Positions 53,741-63,895 of a stretch of DNA of 64,000 nt are shown here, in pieces. Source of the DNA: Aplidium turbinatum (taxonomy: Eukaryota > Chordata > Ascidiacea > Aplousobranchia > Polyclinidae); assembly GCA_918807975.1 (NCBI GenBank), contig OU964919.1, positions 41,299,824 through 41,363,823 of the forward strand. The letters run 5' to 3'. The notes beneath the pieces were generated by a model. That model saw only the letters and a list, made by a program, of their open reading frames with translations, was not told the DNA's origin and searched no databases. A program made the position numbers and the translations under genes. The stretch's first letter is position 1, and each line of letters begins with the position of its first letter.

Positions 53741-54764
53741 TTTTAATGTGTCTGAACTGCTTATGTGTAACTTTCTAGCGGTCGCTACTTTGTATCAATT
53801 TCGTTTCAGACCTGCCTATCAACACGGTTGCTGCGAGAGGTTGATGCGAGACTTCAAGGAACTTCAATACAGCACCACGATGATGACACGACAAGCTCAC
53901 TGATGAGACCACTTCAACATGGTACCACAGCACCCCATGTTCTCCACGACTTGCACTGAGTTGAACAGTCCCTCATCACATTCCTCAACATGAGATGCCT
54001 CAACCATGAGATGCCTCCACGGAGATGACCCTCAATACGGCTATCCACAGCCACCGACGCAACCAATATGGTCAACCCCATATTTGTCGCTACTCCCTGC
54101 GACACACCTTGGACGTGCAATTGCTGCATCGTTCATCATTCAAGCCTTCTCTGCGTCAGAAGCACACCGCGACGTCAACCCAACCAGTGCCGCTATTTTG
54201 CGCCACTTTCGACATGCAATGGCTGCATGTCACACAGCTTGCAACTATACAAGCTGGCCTCTTTCCTGTCATATTCGTCCCATATCGACTGACTCACAAC
54301 TCAGCTGCTGTCGTGCTTGTCATCCATCAATGGACTACTAACTGAACTGCTTATCAGCTGCTGTCGTGCTCATCATATACATCACCGAACTTCCAAATCA
54401 ACTGCTGTCGTCTTGTCCTCCCTCATCAAAAAAACTCGAACTAATAGTATGACTCTCGGACATTCATGTCTCGCACAACCCTGCGCGCGCACCGCTTAGC
54501 CTATGTACTTTTTACTTTTATGGTTTGCTTCCGTGGATGTCAACTCCTATCTCTTCGGAGGCGGGGCATGGACAGCCATGGAAGCTTACCTGCTTGTGTA
54601 GCCTACTTAATTTGTCCACCACACTTGTAAATTTTACTATCATTGCATTTTCAATTACAGTTGCGCCCCAGCATTCAATTTCAGTCACTACATCATAACC
54701 TAATTATTCGTCATTCACGACGTCTCATCTACGTTTCAACGTCGTTTTGACTGGGGCCAACGTA

Positions 54765-55133
54765 TGTACCGACTGCTGTCTCGTATTCGTCATCAGCCAT
54801 ATCTGCAGTGCAGTTATCATAATTCTACTGTTTAGTCTACTTTCAAGTTTTAATATTATTAGCATAATTCAACTGTTTCAAGTTTTATTAATTCATTTCC
54901 AATGCGCCTGGCAGCACTCGATTCTTGCATAAAACACGCTAGCATGGCAATATTCGTTCTTTTTTTAAATTGACACAACTTGGTGTAGCTCGTCGTTGTC
55001 TCGGCTATCTGATGACATCCTCTTGCACGCTGGGTAATCAATAAAGAAACCCTTTTGAGAAGCAACAGTAGTGCTTTGTCCACGTATACAGAATGTTAGC
55101 TTAGCCACATCTGCTTTAGCCACTTCTGTTACA
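54765..55133 (+). repeat. 3' LTR
   Basis: Matches the 5' LTR over 369 bp. Followed directly by GGTG and the remainder of the SINE. Confidence 0.85.
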
Positions 55134-55230
55134 GGTGTACGTCAGAAGGCGTACACCGCTGCATAGCGCTCAAGTCCGCTTTCTCGCAATGCAGGGTAAA
55201 AATATGAAAAACAAATAAACAAACAAACAA
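55134..55230 (+). repeat. tRNA-Ser-like SINE (family S), 3' part
   Basis: 'ggtgtacgtcagaaggcgta' to the AAAC-rich tail matches the 3' part of the 26832-27138 copy. Continues the SINE begun at 51745. Confidence 0.8.
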
Positions 55231-55708
55231 ACAGCTGATAGAAAATCCAGCACTTGATTTGCTTTGTATCATCTTCTTTTCGCCCTTTTTCACGTCACGG
55301 AAAACGTAGTTTATGATTGGTTCGAGTTTTTATTTGCAGTGCCAGAAATATTTCTTGTTAAGTGACTACCAGTTTGCTTACCCAAAAATGGCCTTTCCGA
55401 TACATACTTTGTGAAACGACTTGGAAACCCTATGCTTCGATCAGAAAGAAGCCGATGCTGCAATGGGGGATCTGGGGGGCTGCGCCCCCAGAAGTTGAAA
55501 TGACTATGACGATTTTAGCCCACTGTCCAAAAATCACCCCCCCGAATTCTAAAAGTGGATAGAGCCCCTGCTTGTACTTCCTACAAATATTGTTTAATAT
55601 AGCCTACCCAGAAGGTATAGAGCACTGTGAATGAAGAAATAAAAGCAACTAATATAAAAAAAATTGCAAAAATGCAAAAAGTAGCTCAACCAACCCGACC
55701 TTCCCCTA

Positions 55709-56644
55709 CTGTGTGTTATCGCAATGGGCGCAAATAAAAACAAGATTATTATTATTATTACACTGGTATAAGAACTTTCACTACCTACGCCTACGGTACT
55801 AATGTAAAAAAATAGGGCCCCCCAAAAACCAGGGGACCTGAGGCCTCTGCCTCGTGTGCCTCATGGTTAATCGGGCCCTGCTTGGATGGTAATTTGCTGT
55901 TAGCCTACCAGACTTCGACCAGTTTGTCCATGCCTGTCAAATCCTGCCGACGAGGCCAGTTAAGTCTGTTGTATTTTTACTAAACTTGTATTTAACAATA
56001 GAGTAGCCTATTATCAATAGAGTATGGCAAAGACAGGAAAAATAAGTCGAAGTGAAATATTGTAGTCGATTGCACTACAGTAGTCTCACCCAAAGTTATT
56101 ATAAACCCCATAAAAATTATACCGGTAGGCTACTAGGAAGCAGCAGCGCTGACTCGATGACTGATATAGTCTTTCGCTACTTTCGTCTGTTGTGGCATCT
56201 AGATTGCTATGGTGCCATTTTATTCGTATTGTGTATAATTGTATAATTGTGTATAATTCTCGCAGTCGCAACAGACAAAATAAAAGTTTTCTCTCTCTCT
56301 CACTGAGAAAAGAGCACAAGAATGTAACTGAGTTGAAAAGTACAAAGCGATGATTTGATTGCAACTCCATGCGAGTAATCAAATAAGACGTTTGTACCCT
56401 GTGGACAAAAATGTTACGTTTAAGGAACGAAAGATGAGAACAGTGAAAACCTGTTTTGTTTTTGAAAATAATCCTGAAGTTGTCGAAGCAACAACCCACC
56501 AAAGTAGACTATAGCTTTGCAAGTAAAAAGAAGTATCTGGCAACACTAACTTTGAAACCTTCAAAACTTTTGATTTGATTCAAAAGTTCAATTTTCGACA
56601 TTATTAGTTTATGGTTTTCGTGCTTCTTCTCAGCTATTACTTTG
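55709..56644. other. Upstream region of the D-serine dehydratase gene
   Basis: No other gene recognised. Short (ATT)n and (TC)n microsatellites. A polypyrimidine-CAG (CTTCTTCTCAG, to 56633) lies 11 bases before the ATG and could be an acceptor for a 5' UTR exon. Confidence 0.45.
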
Positions 56645-57397
56645 ATGATGGAAAATTCTATTGGAAAACGAATCAATGAACTGCAAACTCCAGCTTTAGT
56701 TGTTTACAAGAAAATTGTAAAACAGAATGCCGACAAAATGATTGATCTCACATCACAACATGGTGTTTCTCTTAGACCGCATTTTAAAACAGCAAAATGT
56801 GTTGAAGCTGCACTTTTGCAAACAAATGGAACAAAACGATGCATGACTGTTTCTACCATTCCAGAAGCAGAAATATTGTCTACTAATGGATTTGATGACA
56901 TATTATATGGTGTTCCATTGTCAGAGTCTAAGATAGACCGGTGTGCTAAACTCAGTGCTGATATGCCTGTATTCAGTGTGATGGTCGATAGCGAAGGAAT
57001 TATTGATAAACTCGAGTTGAAAAAGTTGCCAAATTCTAAAAAGTGGTTTGTATTTTTAAAGATAACCTGTAATAATGGAAGAGCTGGGGTTCCTTTTGAT
57101 TCCAAAACTGCAGTAACACTTGCAGAAAGGCTAGATAAATCTCCAAACATTATATTTCAAGGACTTTATGCTCATTGCGGCAATTCATATGGTGGTGATG
57201 ATTTGGACCATGTTCATAAAATATCCAGACAAACAGCAGAAAATACTTTAGAACTTGTTAAAATTCTTAGTGAAAAAGGAATTGTCTGTCAAATTTATGG
57301 CATTGGTTCAACCCCCTCATGTAGCAATCCATCTCCAGCTATGAAGCAGCTAACTGAATGGCATCCTGGAAATTATATATTTTATGATGTCATGCAG
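56645..57397 (+). CDS. D-serine dehydratase (PLP- and zinc-dependent), exon 1
   Basis: Predicted to convert D-serine to pyruvate and ammonia in the cytosol. 251 codons from ATG at 56645. The next codon is also ATG, with a stronger context (ATGATGG), and may be the true start. The exon encodes the alanine-racemase-like PLP barrel. The Schiff-base lysine sits in RPHFKTAKC (Lys48). Further on come NNGRAGVPFDS and YAHCGNSYGG. It ends FYDVMQ at a consensus donor (CAG|GTAAGT), phase 0. Chicken D-serine dehydratase has the same fold and a total length of about 376 residues. A D-threonine-aldolase-like activity is the alternative, but the zinc motif in exon 2 favours the dehydratase. Confidence 0.9.
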
Positions 57398-57949
57398 GTA
57401 AGTGTAGAAGCCATAAAATTGCTCTTTTGGAAAAGATTCGGTCCTAACTTTCTACTATATTTGGTATAAAGGTAAACTACAGCACAATGAATAAAATCAG
57501 TACCGGTATTGGAAGTGTGCTTTTGAAGTACCGTAACCTAAATTCATCAAAAATATTTTTAGTACAATTCTGGTTGCATTAGTATCATTATCATATGTAT
57601 ATAAATGTGCTGTTATGACACAAAACGGTTTCATATCAATCATGAAAGGACATTATTTCGGACAAGAATTTTAATGAAAGTCTTGAATGGATGGTTTCTT
57701 TCAAGGTTTTATTGAAATTTTTTTTGTTAAAAGCTTCTTTTCAATTTTTATTATAACTAAAAGAACATTGTCATGTTAGAATAGATAAGACCCAAGATTT
57801 ACTGTCATGGCCTTTTTTACCTTGAATTTTTATGAATCGCATATTGTCACTTTTGCACATCAGATTGTATATAATGTTAAAAAAAATGGTTTATTAATTT
57901 TTGCATTGAAAATCTAGTCTAAAGACTCAAATGTTTGATTTCTTTCTAG
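57398..57949 (+). other. Intron of the D-serine dehydratase gene
   Basis: 552 bp, phase 0, with GTAAGT donor and TTTCTTTCTAG acceptor. AT-rich, without a recognised insertion. Reading through it would add 24 unrelated residues then a stop, so splicing is required. Confidence 0.85.
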
Positions 57950-58348
57950 ATGAGATTTGGGTCATGCAGTCAAGACGACATTGCATGTTTTGTGCTGTCT
58001 CGTGTTATTGGTCATTATCCTCATTTCAACCATATGATCATTGATTGTGGCTTCACTGCAATGAGTTTGCATGGAGGAGGAAACTGCTATGGTAAAACAC
58101 CTGGTGGTGGTTTTGGATTAATTGTTGGCCACTCCGAATTGAGGTTGGCTTCCATGCAACAAGAGCATGGGATAGTACGACCGCGTGATGAAAATTCCAA
58201 GCTTGATTACTCTGCTTATCCTATCGGTTCTATTCTTCGAATCTTCCCGGATCACTCATGTGCTACATGTGCTATGCATCGTGTTTATTATGTGGCTGAT
58301 AGCAGTGATATCATAGTTGAACAATGGCGTCCTGTTTCTGGGTGGTAA
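57950..58348 (+). CDS. D-serine dehydratase, exon 2
   Basis: 132 codons plus stop, in frame with exon 1, giving a 383-residue protein. It carries the C-terminal beta domain specific to eukaryotic D-serine dehydratases: SRVIGHYPHFNHMIIDCG, LHGGGNCYG, LASMQQEHGIV, and FPDHSCATCAMH. The His353 and Cys355 of the last motif correspond to the zinc ligands His347 and Cys349 of the chicken enzyme. It ends WRPVSGW as in vertebrate relatives. No stops, frameshifts or missing catalytic residues, so the gene looks functional. The only clearly complete host gene in the window. Confidence 0.9.
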   Translation: MRFGSCSQDDIACFVLSRVIGHYPHFNHMIIDCGFTAMSLHGGGNCYGKTPGGGFGLIVGHSELRLASMQQEHGIVRPRDENSKLDYSAYPIGSILRIFPDHSCATCAMHRVYYVADSSDIIVEQWRPVSGW

Positions 58349-58498
58349 CTGATATGCATAATTGTTAGGCTGCTATTTTCATCAATATGTGAAGGCATAA
58401 CATTTTAACATATTATTCATTTTTGAAAGTATTGTTCGGTTTCATATCTACAATGTACTGTATTATCATAGCAGTTGTAACACCATATGTAAAACCGA

Positions 58499-58504
58499 AA
58501 TAAA
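58499..58504 (+). promoter_or_regulatory. Polyadenylation signal AATAAA
   Basis: AATAAA 150 bases after the D-serine dehydratase stop codon. The only good candidate in that interval. Confidence 0.6.
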
Positions 58505-60570
58505 CAGCTTGCTGTAATTTTTCCTTCAAATATTCTATCTGTGGCTACTCCAACATAATACAAGTTTTAGTGATGTTGCAACCGAACCCACTAATTGACC
58601 ACTACAAGTATCTGTCCAGATAACTAATGTGGACAGAAACTTGTAAATACACACCGTAGTGAATTTATGGAATGCGAACGAACGTGTGGTAATATTATAT
58701 AGGTGTATATTTGTAATCATGTATTTGATATGAGGGCATATTTTCATCATCTTTTGCCAATCTTTCAAAGTATACTACAGTAGAATTTGTCAGTTCGCCT
58801 TATTTGTCACATTTTTATCGGTCCCGGCAGAAGTTGTTATAGTTTTGACCTGTTTGCATAACTCGTCAGTTCGCCTATTTTGTCACTTTTTTCTAATCCC
58901 CTTGAGGTGACATATCCTACTATATTTTGATCATGTGGCTGTAAAGTTCTTAATTATGTGCAATAAGAATGACTATGGAGATGTTGCTTTTTTGTGGAAA
59001 AACCGAAATGCGTCATGTTCTTGTAATAAATTGTGTGTACCTACAACTCGCAGAAGTCATGCATTACGGACTGTCATTCAAGATATTTCCTCGTCTACTA
59101 CAGAGCAAATCACAAGATTTAAAATGGTTTGTTTTTGGTAGCATTTTTTTGCATGGTACCGTATTAATCGACGTACGTAGCCTTTGAAGGAGACTTGGAA
59201 AGCTATGTCCAATTGCCCATGATCTAATGCTTCTTTCAAGTTCAGAAATGATTTTTTACCCATAGAACTTCGACGAAAAGCTGCTCCATTTGTTGCATGT
59301 CGCCTATTAATGTACAGCAGGGTGCTATTGTACTGTACGTATCGTAAAGACCCGTCTTTTGGTGGTTTCAAACAAAATGTCTACTACTATATTAATGTGT
59401 GTGCTCAGAAAACTGTTTATTTCAAGTTTTACTCGAATTTATTGTGTGATTATTGTGAATTGCCTTGTGTGGATCTCCTGTTTGATAGACCTGCACCGTT
59501 CCAGTAAATCGAACTGTTAGTCCACGTAGGTGTAGTTATTATTGTAATTGTATGCAATTGCGCTGCTTGCAATATCCAAAGGTGGGCAGTAACTAGTTAA
59601 AAAAGTACCGTAACTAGTTACTTTTTGAGTAACTGTAACTTCGTTACTTTTTTGAAAAAGTAACGATAAGCAGTAACTAGCTACTATTTTAGCGTTTTTC
59701 AACAGTTACAAGTTACAGTTACTTAATTTCCCACACAAAAATTGGTCGTTTGTATTTCAGTTTATGGCAGTTTTTTCTTAGTGGTCAACTAATTATTTGT
59801 TTGAGAGAGATTACAGGCGTTCAGCGACAAGAAGCGAGGTTATGTACAGATAGGAGCTGTATAAACAGCTAGATAGGATTTTCGGGCACCAGCGACAGAA
59901 AGGAGGCCGTGTAAACTGCGAGGTGGGATTTCGCAGTGTTCTATACGGATTGATGTCTGTGACGCCACAATCCTTCGTTTGTCCCCTCACTTTATTCATT
60001 AAAGTGCCCCTGACAGGTGGGATCAAAGTATAGTAACTTTTTTAAGCATTTCCTAGCGCAGAATTGTGGTTAGTGAACTTTTTAATCTTAACCTCGAAGC
60101 TCGACTGGGTAGGGCGAAATTTATATCAAACGCTTGCACCGCAGCGCCACCACAGGCTAAACTCCATATTTCACTGCTGTGGGACGACTTTGGTGGTGTT
60201 ACGTCATCCTGGGTGGGCGTCGTTAGTTACGGATGACACAAATGCAATTGGTGGATCAAAGTTTGGTCGGAGTTGGTACAAGCGGTTGCTTTTTTCAAAG
60301 ATTTATTGTTTTTTACAGTTTAATAAAACTGTACTGGATACGTTCCTACAAAACCTAAAATATACTTGAAGTGAAAAATGAAGAAATCGTACGAATCATC
60401 ATTCACTATTCATAAATAAATAAAAGTTCTCTCTCTCTCATAATGTGCCTTCAGTTGGACATTGTAATCCGGTGTAACGGCTATCTGGACTTGCAAACTT
60501 ATTGAAAAAATGATCACGAAGGTATGTAGCCTACCTCCGTGTGGCAATTTGAGCCACAGAAATGGTACTT
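58505..60570. other. No gene recognised
   Basis: About 2 kb downstream of the dehydratase gene. A decayed imperfect repeat 'gtcagttcgcct.atttgtcac' occurs twice (58790, 58866). A hAT-like terminus built of 'taactagttactttt' words lies at about 59585-59725. No supported coding frame. Confidence 0.45.
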
Positions 60571-60574
60571 TCGC

Positions 60575-60785
60575 CAACCTTGCCAAAGTGCTGAAACTGC
60601 AAGCAGTGAGCTATGCCCAATGCAAGCTGTCAGCAGAGGCGCCGGAAGCGGGGGGGCGGATGCCCCCCCTGCCCTCAATTTTTCTGCAGATGGAGGGGCA
60701 GGGGGGGCAATGGTGCCCTTTTAAAGTCATGTAAGCTACTGCACATTTTGCAATATAACAATTTCTGCTATTCGCCTTAAAACTT
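60575..60785 (-). repeat. Repeat fragment and hAT end (empty-site paralog)
   Basis: 60575-60630 is the inverse of 8455-8509 joined to 9383-9410, without the 865-bp hAT insertion found there. From 60634 (CAGAGGCGCCGGAAGCGG) to about 60785 the sequence is the inverse of 42448-42573, the right end of the hAT family inserted at 41199. Confidence 0.7.
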
Positions 60786-61725
60786 GTTGTTTTTTCGGCA
60801 GCCATCGTGGCCTACTAGGAGCTCCTTCTCGGCGGCCAAATCTGCCTGCTTGAAGGCCAAAATACAAAATAAAAATAACGATAGCACAAGTAAATAGAAT
60901 TTAACTTGCAACAATGCTAAAATGATCACTTAGCGTTGTTGAAGTCTGGGCCTGGGCGACGTCCTACAATAAAATTGTTGCACCACGCAATAACTGCTTT
61001 ATCGGGATTGTAATCCAGTAGCCTACTGCGGGACCATCTAACGACACTCGCACGAGTGTTTCCAATCTGGCTGATTTTAAAGAAGTTCGTCACTCCTCTA
61101 GAATTTTTTTTAGCAACGAAAAACAACGTTCGACATGTGTTGACGACAGGGCCTGATTAAGGCTTACTGGAGCCCGAGGCACAGCTAAGTTTAGCGGCCC
61201 CTGTTGGTAATCGCTTTCAAAGCAATGCCATGTAGTCTCTGCGAATGATGAAATATAGGCTAAAATATAGTTCAAGCAAAACTATAGCTTCATAAATATT
61301 AATTTAGCCAATTTACCTACAACTTTCTAACAGTATGAACACTTTTATACTTATTACAAAAATTATTGGATGAAAAATCTCTCTAACAGATTTGCAATTG
61401 AGCTCATTTCAATTTCATACAGGAAACACTAGCAAAATATAGGCTACATTTGAATTTGAACTAGCAGATTTTATTAATGGTTCCTTGAAACTAGTGTTGT
61501 GTTAAACCCTTTGTGGGCCCCGGAGCCAGAATAATTTTGGGCCCTCTATCGTCAAGCAGACCTATAATATTGTGTATATTTTCACTGCATCGACGTGGAA
61601 ATGTGGTTCATTTCAATAGACTTTCTCACCAGTTTAGAAAACAACACAAGTGTAAGTAACCGCAAACACAGGTCTATCATTTCTTAGCTACATCTTTGCT
61701 CGGAATGAAGCCAAAAGTGTTAACA
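60786..61725. other. No gene recognised
   Basis: Intergenic, with TAGGCTA heptamers and no supported coding frame. Confidence 0.4.
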
Positions 61726-61727
61726 AT

Positions 61728-63244
61728 AGACCTTTTGCATAACAAACCAACAGAGCGTGACGTTGGAGTCGTGAACGACCAGCCGCTGTTCACAATGCTG
61801 TGCGATAGGGTTAGTGGCGTAGTTTGCAGGCGAATAAATTGTTTAACGTTTGCTTTAGCTGTTGTTTTGTGGTCTTTACAGGCGTGTATCAGTGTTTCAG
61901 TATAATTTGCCAGAAAATAAAACTCTTTTAAGTTGTAAACTTAGGCTACAGAAGTGTAAACCTTCGACCAGTTCTTTGCTGTATTGGAAGCGATCTTGCC
62001 AGGCAAAGATAGGAAGAATTTCCTATATTATACAGCTTCAAAAGCTAAGCATTCAAATCAAAATGTTGATGCAGAACTTAATGACGAGGCTACTTTCGAA
62101 ATACCTCAAAATGCTACAGGAGCACTGCATCTACATAAATTAGCGGTGGAAGATTGAATTTTTGCTGGTGTTGAAGCTTCGCCTGGGTTTGTTTTATACA
62201 GACTTAAAGCACAAGGTTTGGTATTAGTTCTGCATTCGTACTGTAGGTACTGTACATCGTATTTTTCATTCATGAATGCACCTCATGTAGGCCTATTTAA
62301 GGTTGATTGGTTTGAACATATTCCCTCATCGTGACGTTATCATAGCAACCATGAAGCCAGACTTCTAAAAGGACTACCCAAGCACCATGATCATCATCGA
62401 CTGCACTGAAGTAGGCCTACGTCTCGAAACACTGTCCTCACTTCACCGTCAGTCGCAAACGTACTCGAACTATAAAAGTACGAACACTGCAAAGGCATTA
62501 GTGGGAGTTGATCCAAATGGGGGTAATATGTTTGTATTTCAGTTGTACACTGGTAATGTGAGTGACAAAGAAATATATCAGAGGAGTGGATTTTTTCACC
62601 TTTTGAAGCAGAAAATAGCTGCTAATGAACTGCACGTCATGATGCTGTTATGGCCGATAAAGGGTTTATTATAGAAAAAGACTTAGCCTACATGGTATTG
62701 GTCTAAATTTGAATATCTCACCGTTCCTAGGCAGAAGGCCTCAAATGAGTGAGGACAAAGTGTTGAATAAACGAAGTATTGCACGCCATCGCATTCATGT
62801 AGAGAGGACCATAAAAAAATTTGTCAATTTCACATCTTCGACAGGAAAATACCAGTGACTATGCTTGGTATCATCAATAAAATGTGGTTGGTTCGTTGCA
62901 TATTATGTTATGCAGAATGAAAATAAAATGTTGCAAGACAAGGTGCCACTATCGTGGTCCATAATTCCCGGTCAAAATGCACACGCTTCACAATGGCGTC
63001 CTAAATTGCCTTTCCTAGTCTGTTAGCCAACACTATGATTAAAACGAACAAGAATTGAAGTGTGCCGATAATCTACAACAATTCATAAACACAAAAAATT
63101 TACTTTCACCTGCCACCGACCTCACGCTTGCTTGCAATAACAAGAAACGCCATCATAAACCGTAGTAAACAAGCGATTCTCAACCCTCACACTCCGCGTA
63201 ACTCAAACGTCATGCTCTGGTGATTTTAAATGTGCAAAAGGTCT
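61728..63244 (+). mobile_element. PIF/Harbinger (ISL2EU-like) transposon, decayed
   Basis: The inverted ends AGACCTTTTGCATAACAAAC and AGACCTTTTGCACATTTAAA share AGACCTTTTGCA and a downstream AGAGCRTGACGTT block. They are flanked by AT (61726-61727, 63245-63246), the 2-bp target known for ISL2EU. 1517 bp, with a HARBI1-like DDE transposase remnant in plus sense. Confidence 0.75.
62336..62925 (+). pseudogene. HARBI1-like DDE transposase, C-terminal half
   Basis: Open from about 62387. IIIDCTEVGLRLETLSSLHR (first catalytic Asp), QTYSNYKSTNTAKALVGVDP, FQLYTGNVSDKEIYQRSGF. After a frame change it reads VMADKGFIIEKDL (second Asp), and later, in mixed frames, RHRIHVERTIKKF with the catalytic Glu, then 'TMLGIINKMW'. 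These match the DDE_Tnp_4 family of ISL2EU/Harbinger elements, which often carry an N-terminal THAP finger (not found here). At least three frame changes or stops. Inactive. Confidence 0.75.
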
Positions 63245-63281
63245 ATTTGTAATAAAAAAATGCTAGGGAGCTGGTAGGCTA

Positions 63282-63451
63282 TACAAGTCCCCCCCCCACC
63301 CTTGGCAACTCATGATAAAGAGGAATTGACCAAAACATGTGGATTGAAGTGTGTGGACAGTAAAGCAAAGGTAAAGTAGTTTCACCCTATATGTTTGGTT
63401 GAGTCCTGTCTTTGTCATGAGTTGCCAAGGGGGGTGGGGGGGGGACTTGTA
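63282..63451. mobile_element. TA-flanked palindromic MITE
   Basis: The arms TACAAGTCCCCCCCCACCC and (inverted) TACAAGTCCCCCCCCCACCC are followed by TTGGCAACTCATGA. Flanked by TA (63280-63281, 63452-63453). 170 bp, Tc1/mariner-like. Non-coding. Confidence 0.75.
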
Positions 63452-63453
63452 TA

Positions 63454-63895
63454 CCTACTCCAATACTGGCAATGGAACATTATCGGTCACGACGCGGTCA
63501 TACCATCGTACCACACAAAATTTTGACTGTTTTAACTTTGCCCTGCTTTGCCGCCCGGTACCGCGCAGATAAAATCTGAGGATAAAACCAAAACTGTAGA
63601 AATTATTAATTTCCATTCAGATTTGGCCATCTGGTAACATTATTGTTTTTCACTATTTTTATGTTTTATCTGGCAACATTACTTGTTCTGTCAACCAAGG
63701 TGAAAACATTGTGATTGTACGGAATTTGTAAACAAAAGCAGTGTGAAGCGTTTTGAGGATCAGGTCTTCAATTATTTTTATTCAACATTATTTCATTCCA
63801 AGGCAAAGCTTTCATAATTTTATGTAGGTATTCAAGTTAATTAAAGTTTTTAGGGTATGGTAGCCTAGGTTACCATATTGACAACTAGCCTAGGT
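63454..63895. other. No gene recognised
   Basis: AT-rich spacer. Nothing supported. Confidence 0.4.

Larger units (their letters stand above)
51973..55133 (+). mobile_element. Non-autonomous LTR retrotransposon, structurally whole
   Basis: Two 369-bp LTRs (51973-52341, 54765-55133) look identical by eye. They begin TGTACC, end TTACA, and are flanked by a 4-bp GGTG duplication within a SINE. An uninterrupted SINE elsewhere in the window is the empty site. A primer-binding-site-like TGGTGACCCC follows the first LTR. The internal 2.4 kb shows no gag or pol proteins and consists largely of tandem repeats, so it would depend on another element. LTR identity implies a young insertion. Family not assigned. 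Confidence 0.85.
51198..55570. mobile_element. hAT element carrying two SINEs and an LTR retrotransposon
   Basis: The left end CATGGGCTCTATCCA and inverted right end CAGGGGCTCTATCCA are flanked by CTTGTACT on the right (55571-55578). On the left the flank is CTTGTAGCCTACT (51185-51197), the same 8-mer with GCCTA inserted after its TA. The body holds SINEs (51593-51742, 51745-55230) and the LTR element 51973-55133. No hAT transposase recognised. Confidence 0.7.
50707..55706. mobile_element. TA-flanked element with GTTAGTTGAGCC motifs, heavily invaded
   Basis: Left GTTAAGGTGTTAGTTGAGCC and inverted right GGGGAAGGTCGGGTTGGTTG agree imperfectly. TA lies on both sides (50705-50706, 55707-55708). 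'gttagttgagcca' recurs inside (50743, 51118 and an inverted/related form near 51070). It hosts the hAT composite 51198-55570. Confidence 0.5.

Noticed and set aside
53427-53903. 158-codon open frame with 31-residue repeats
   Set aside because: Created by a 93-bp tandem repeat in the LTR element interior. No domain resemblance.
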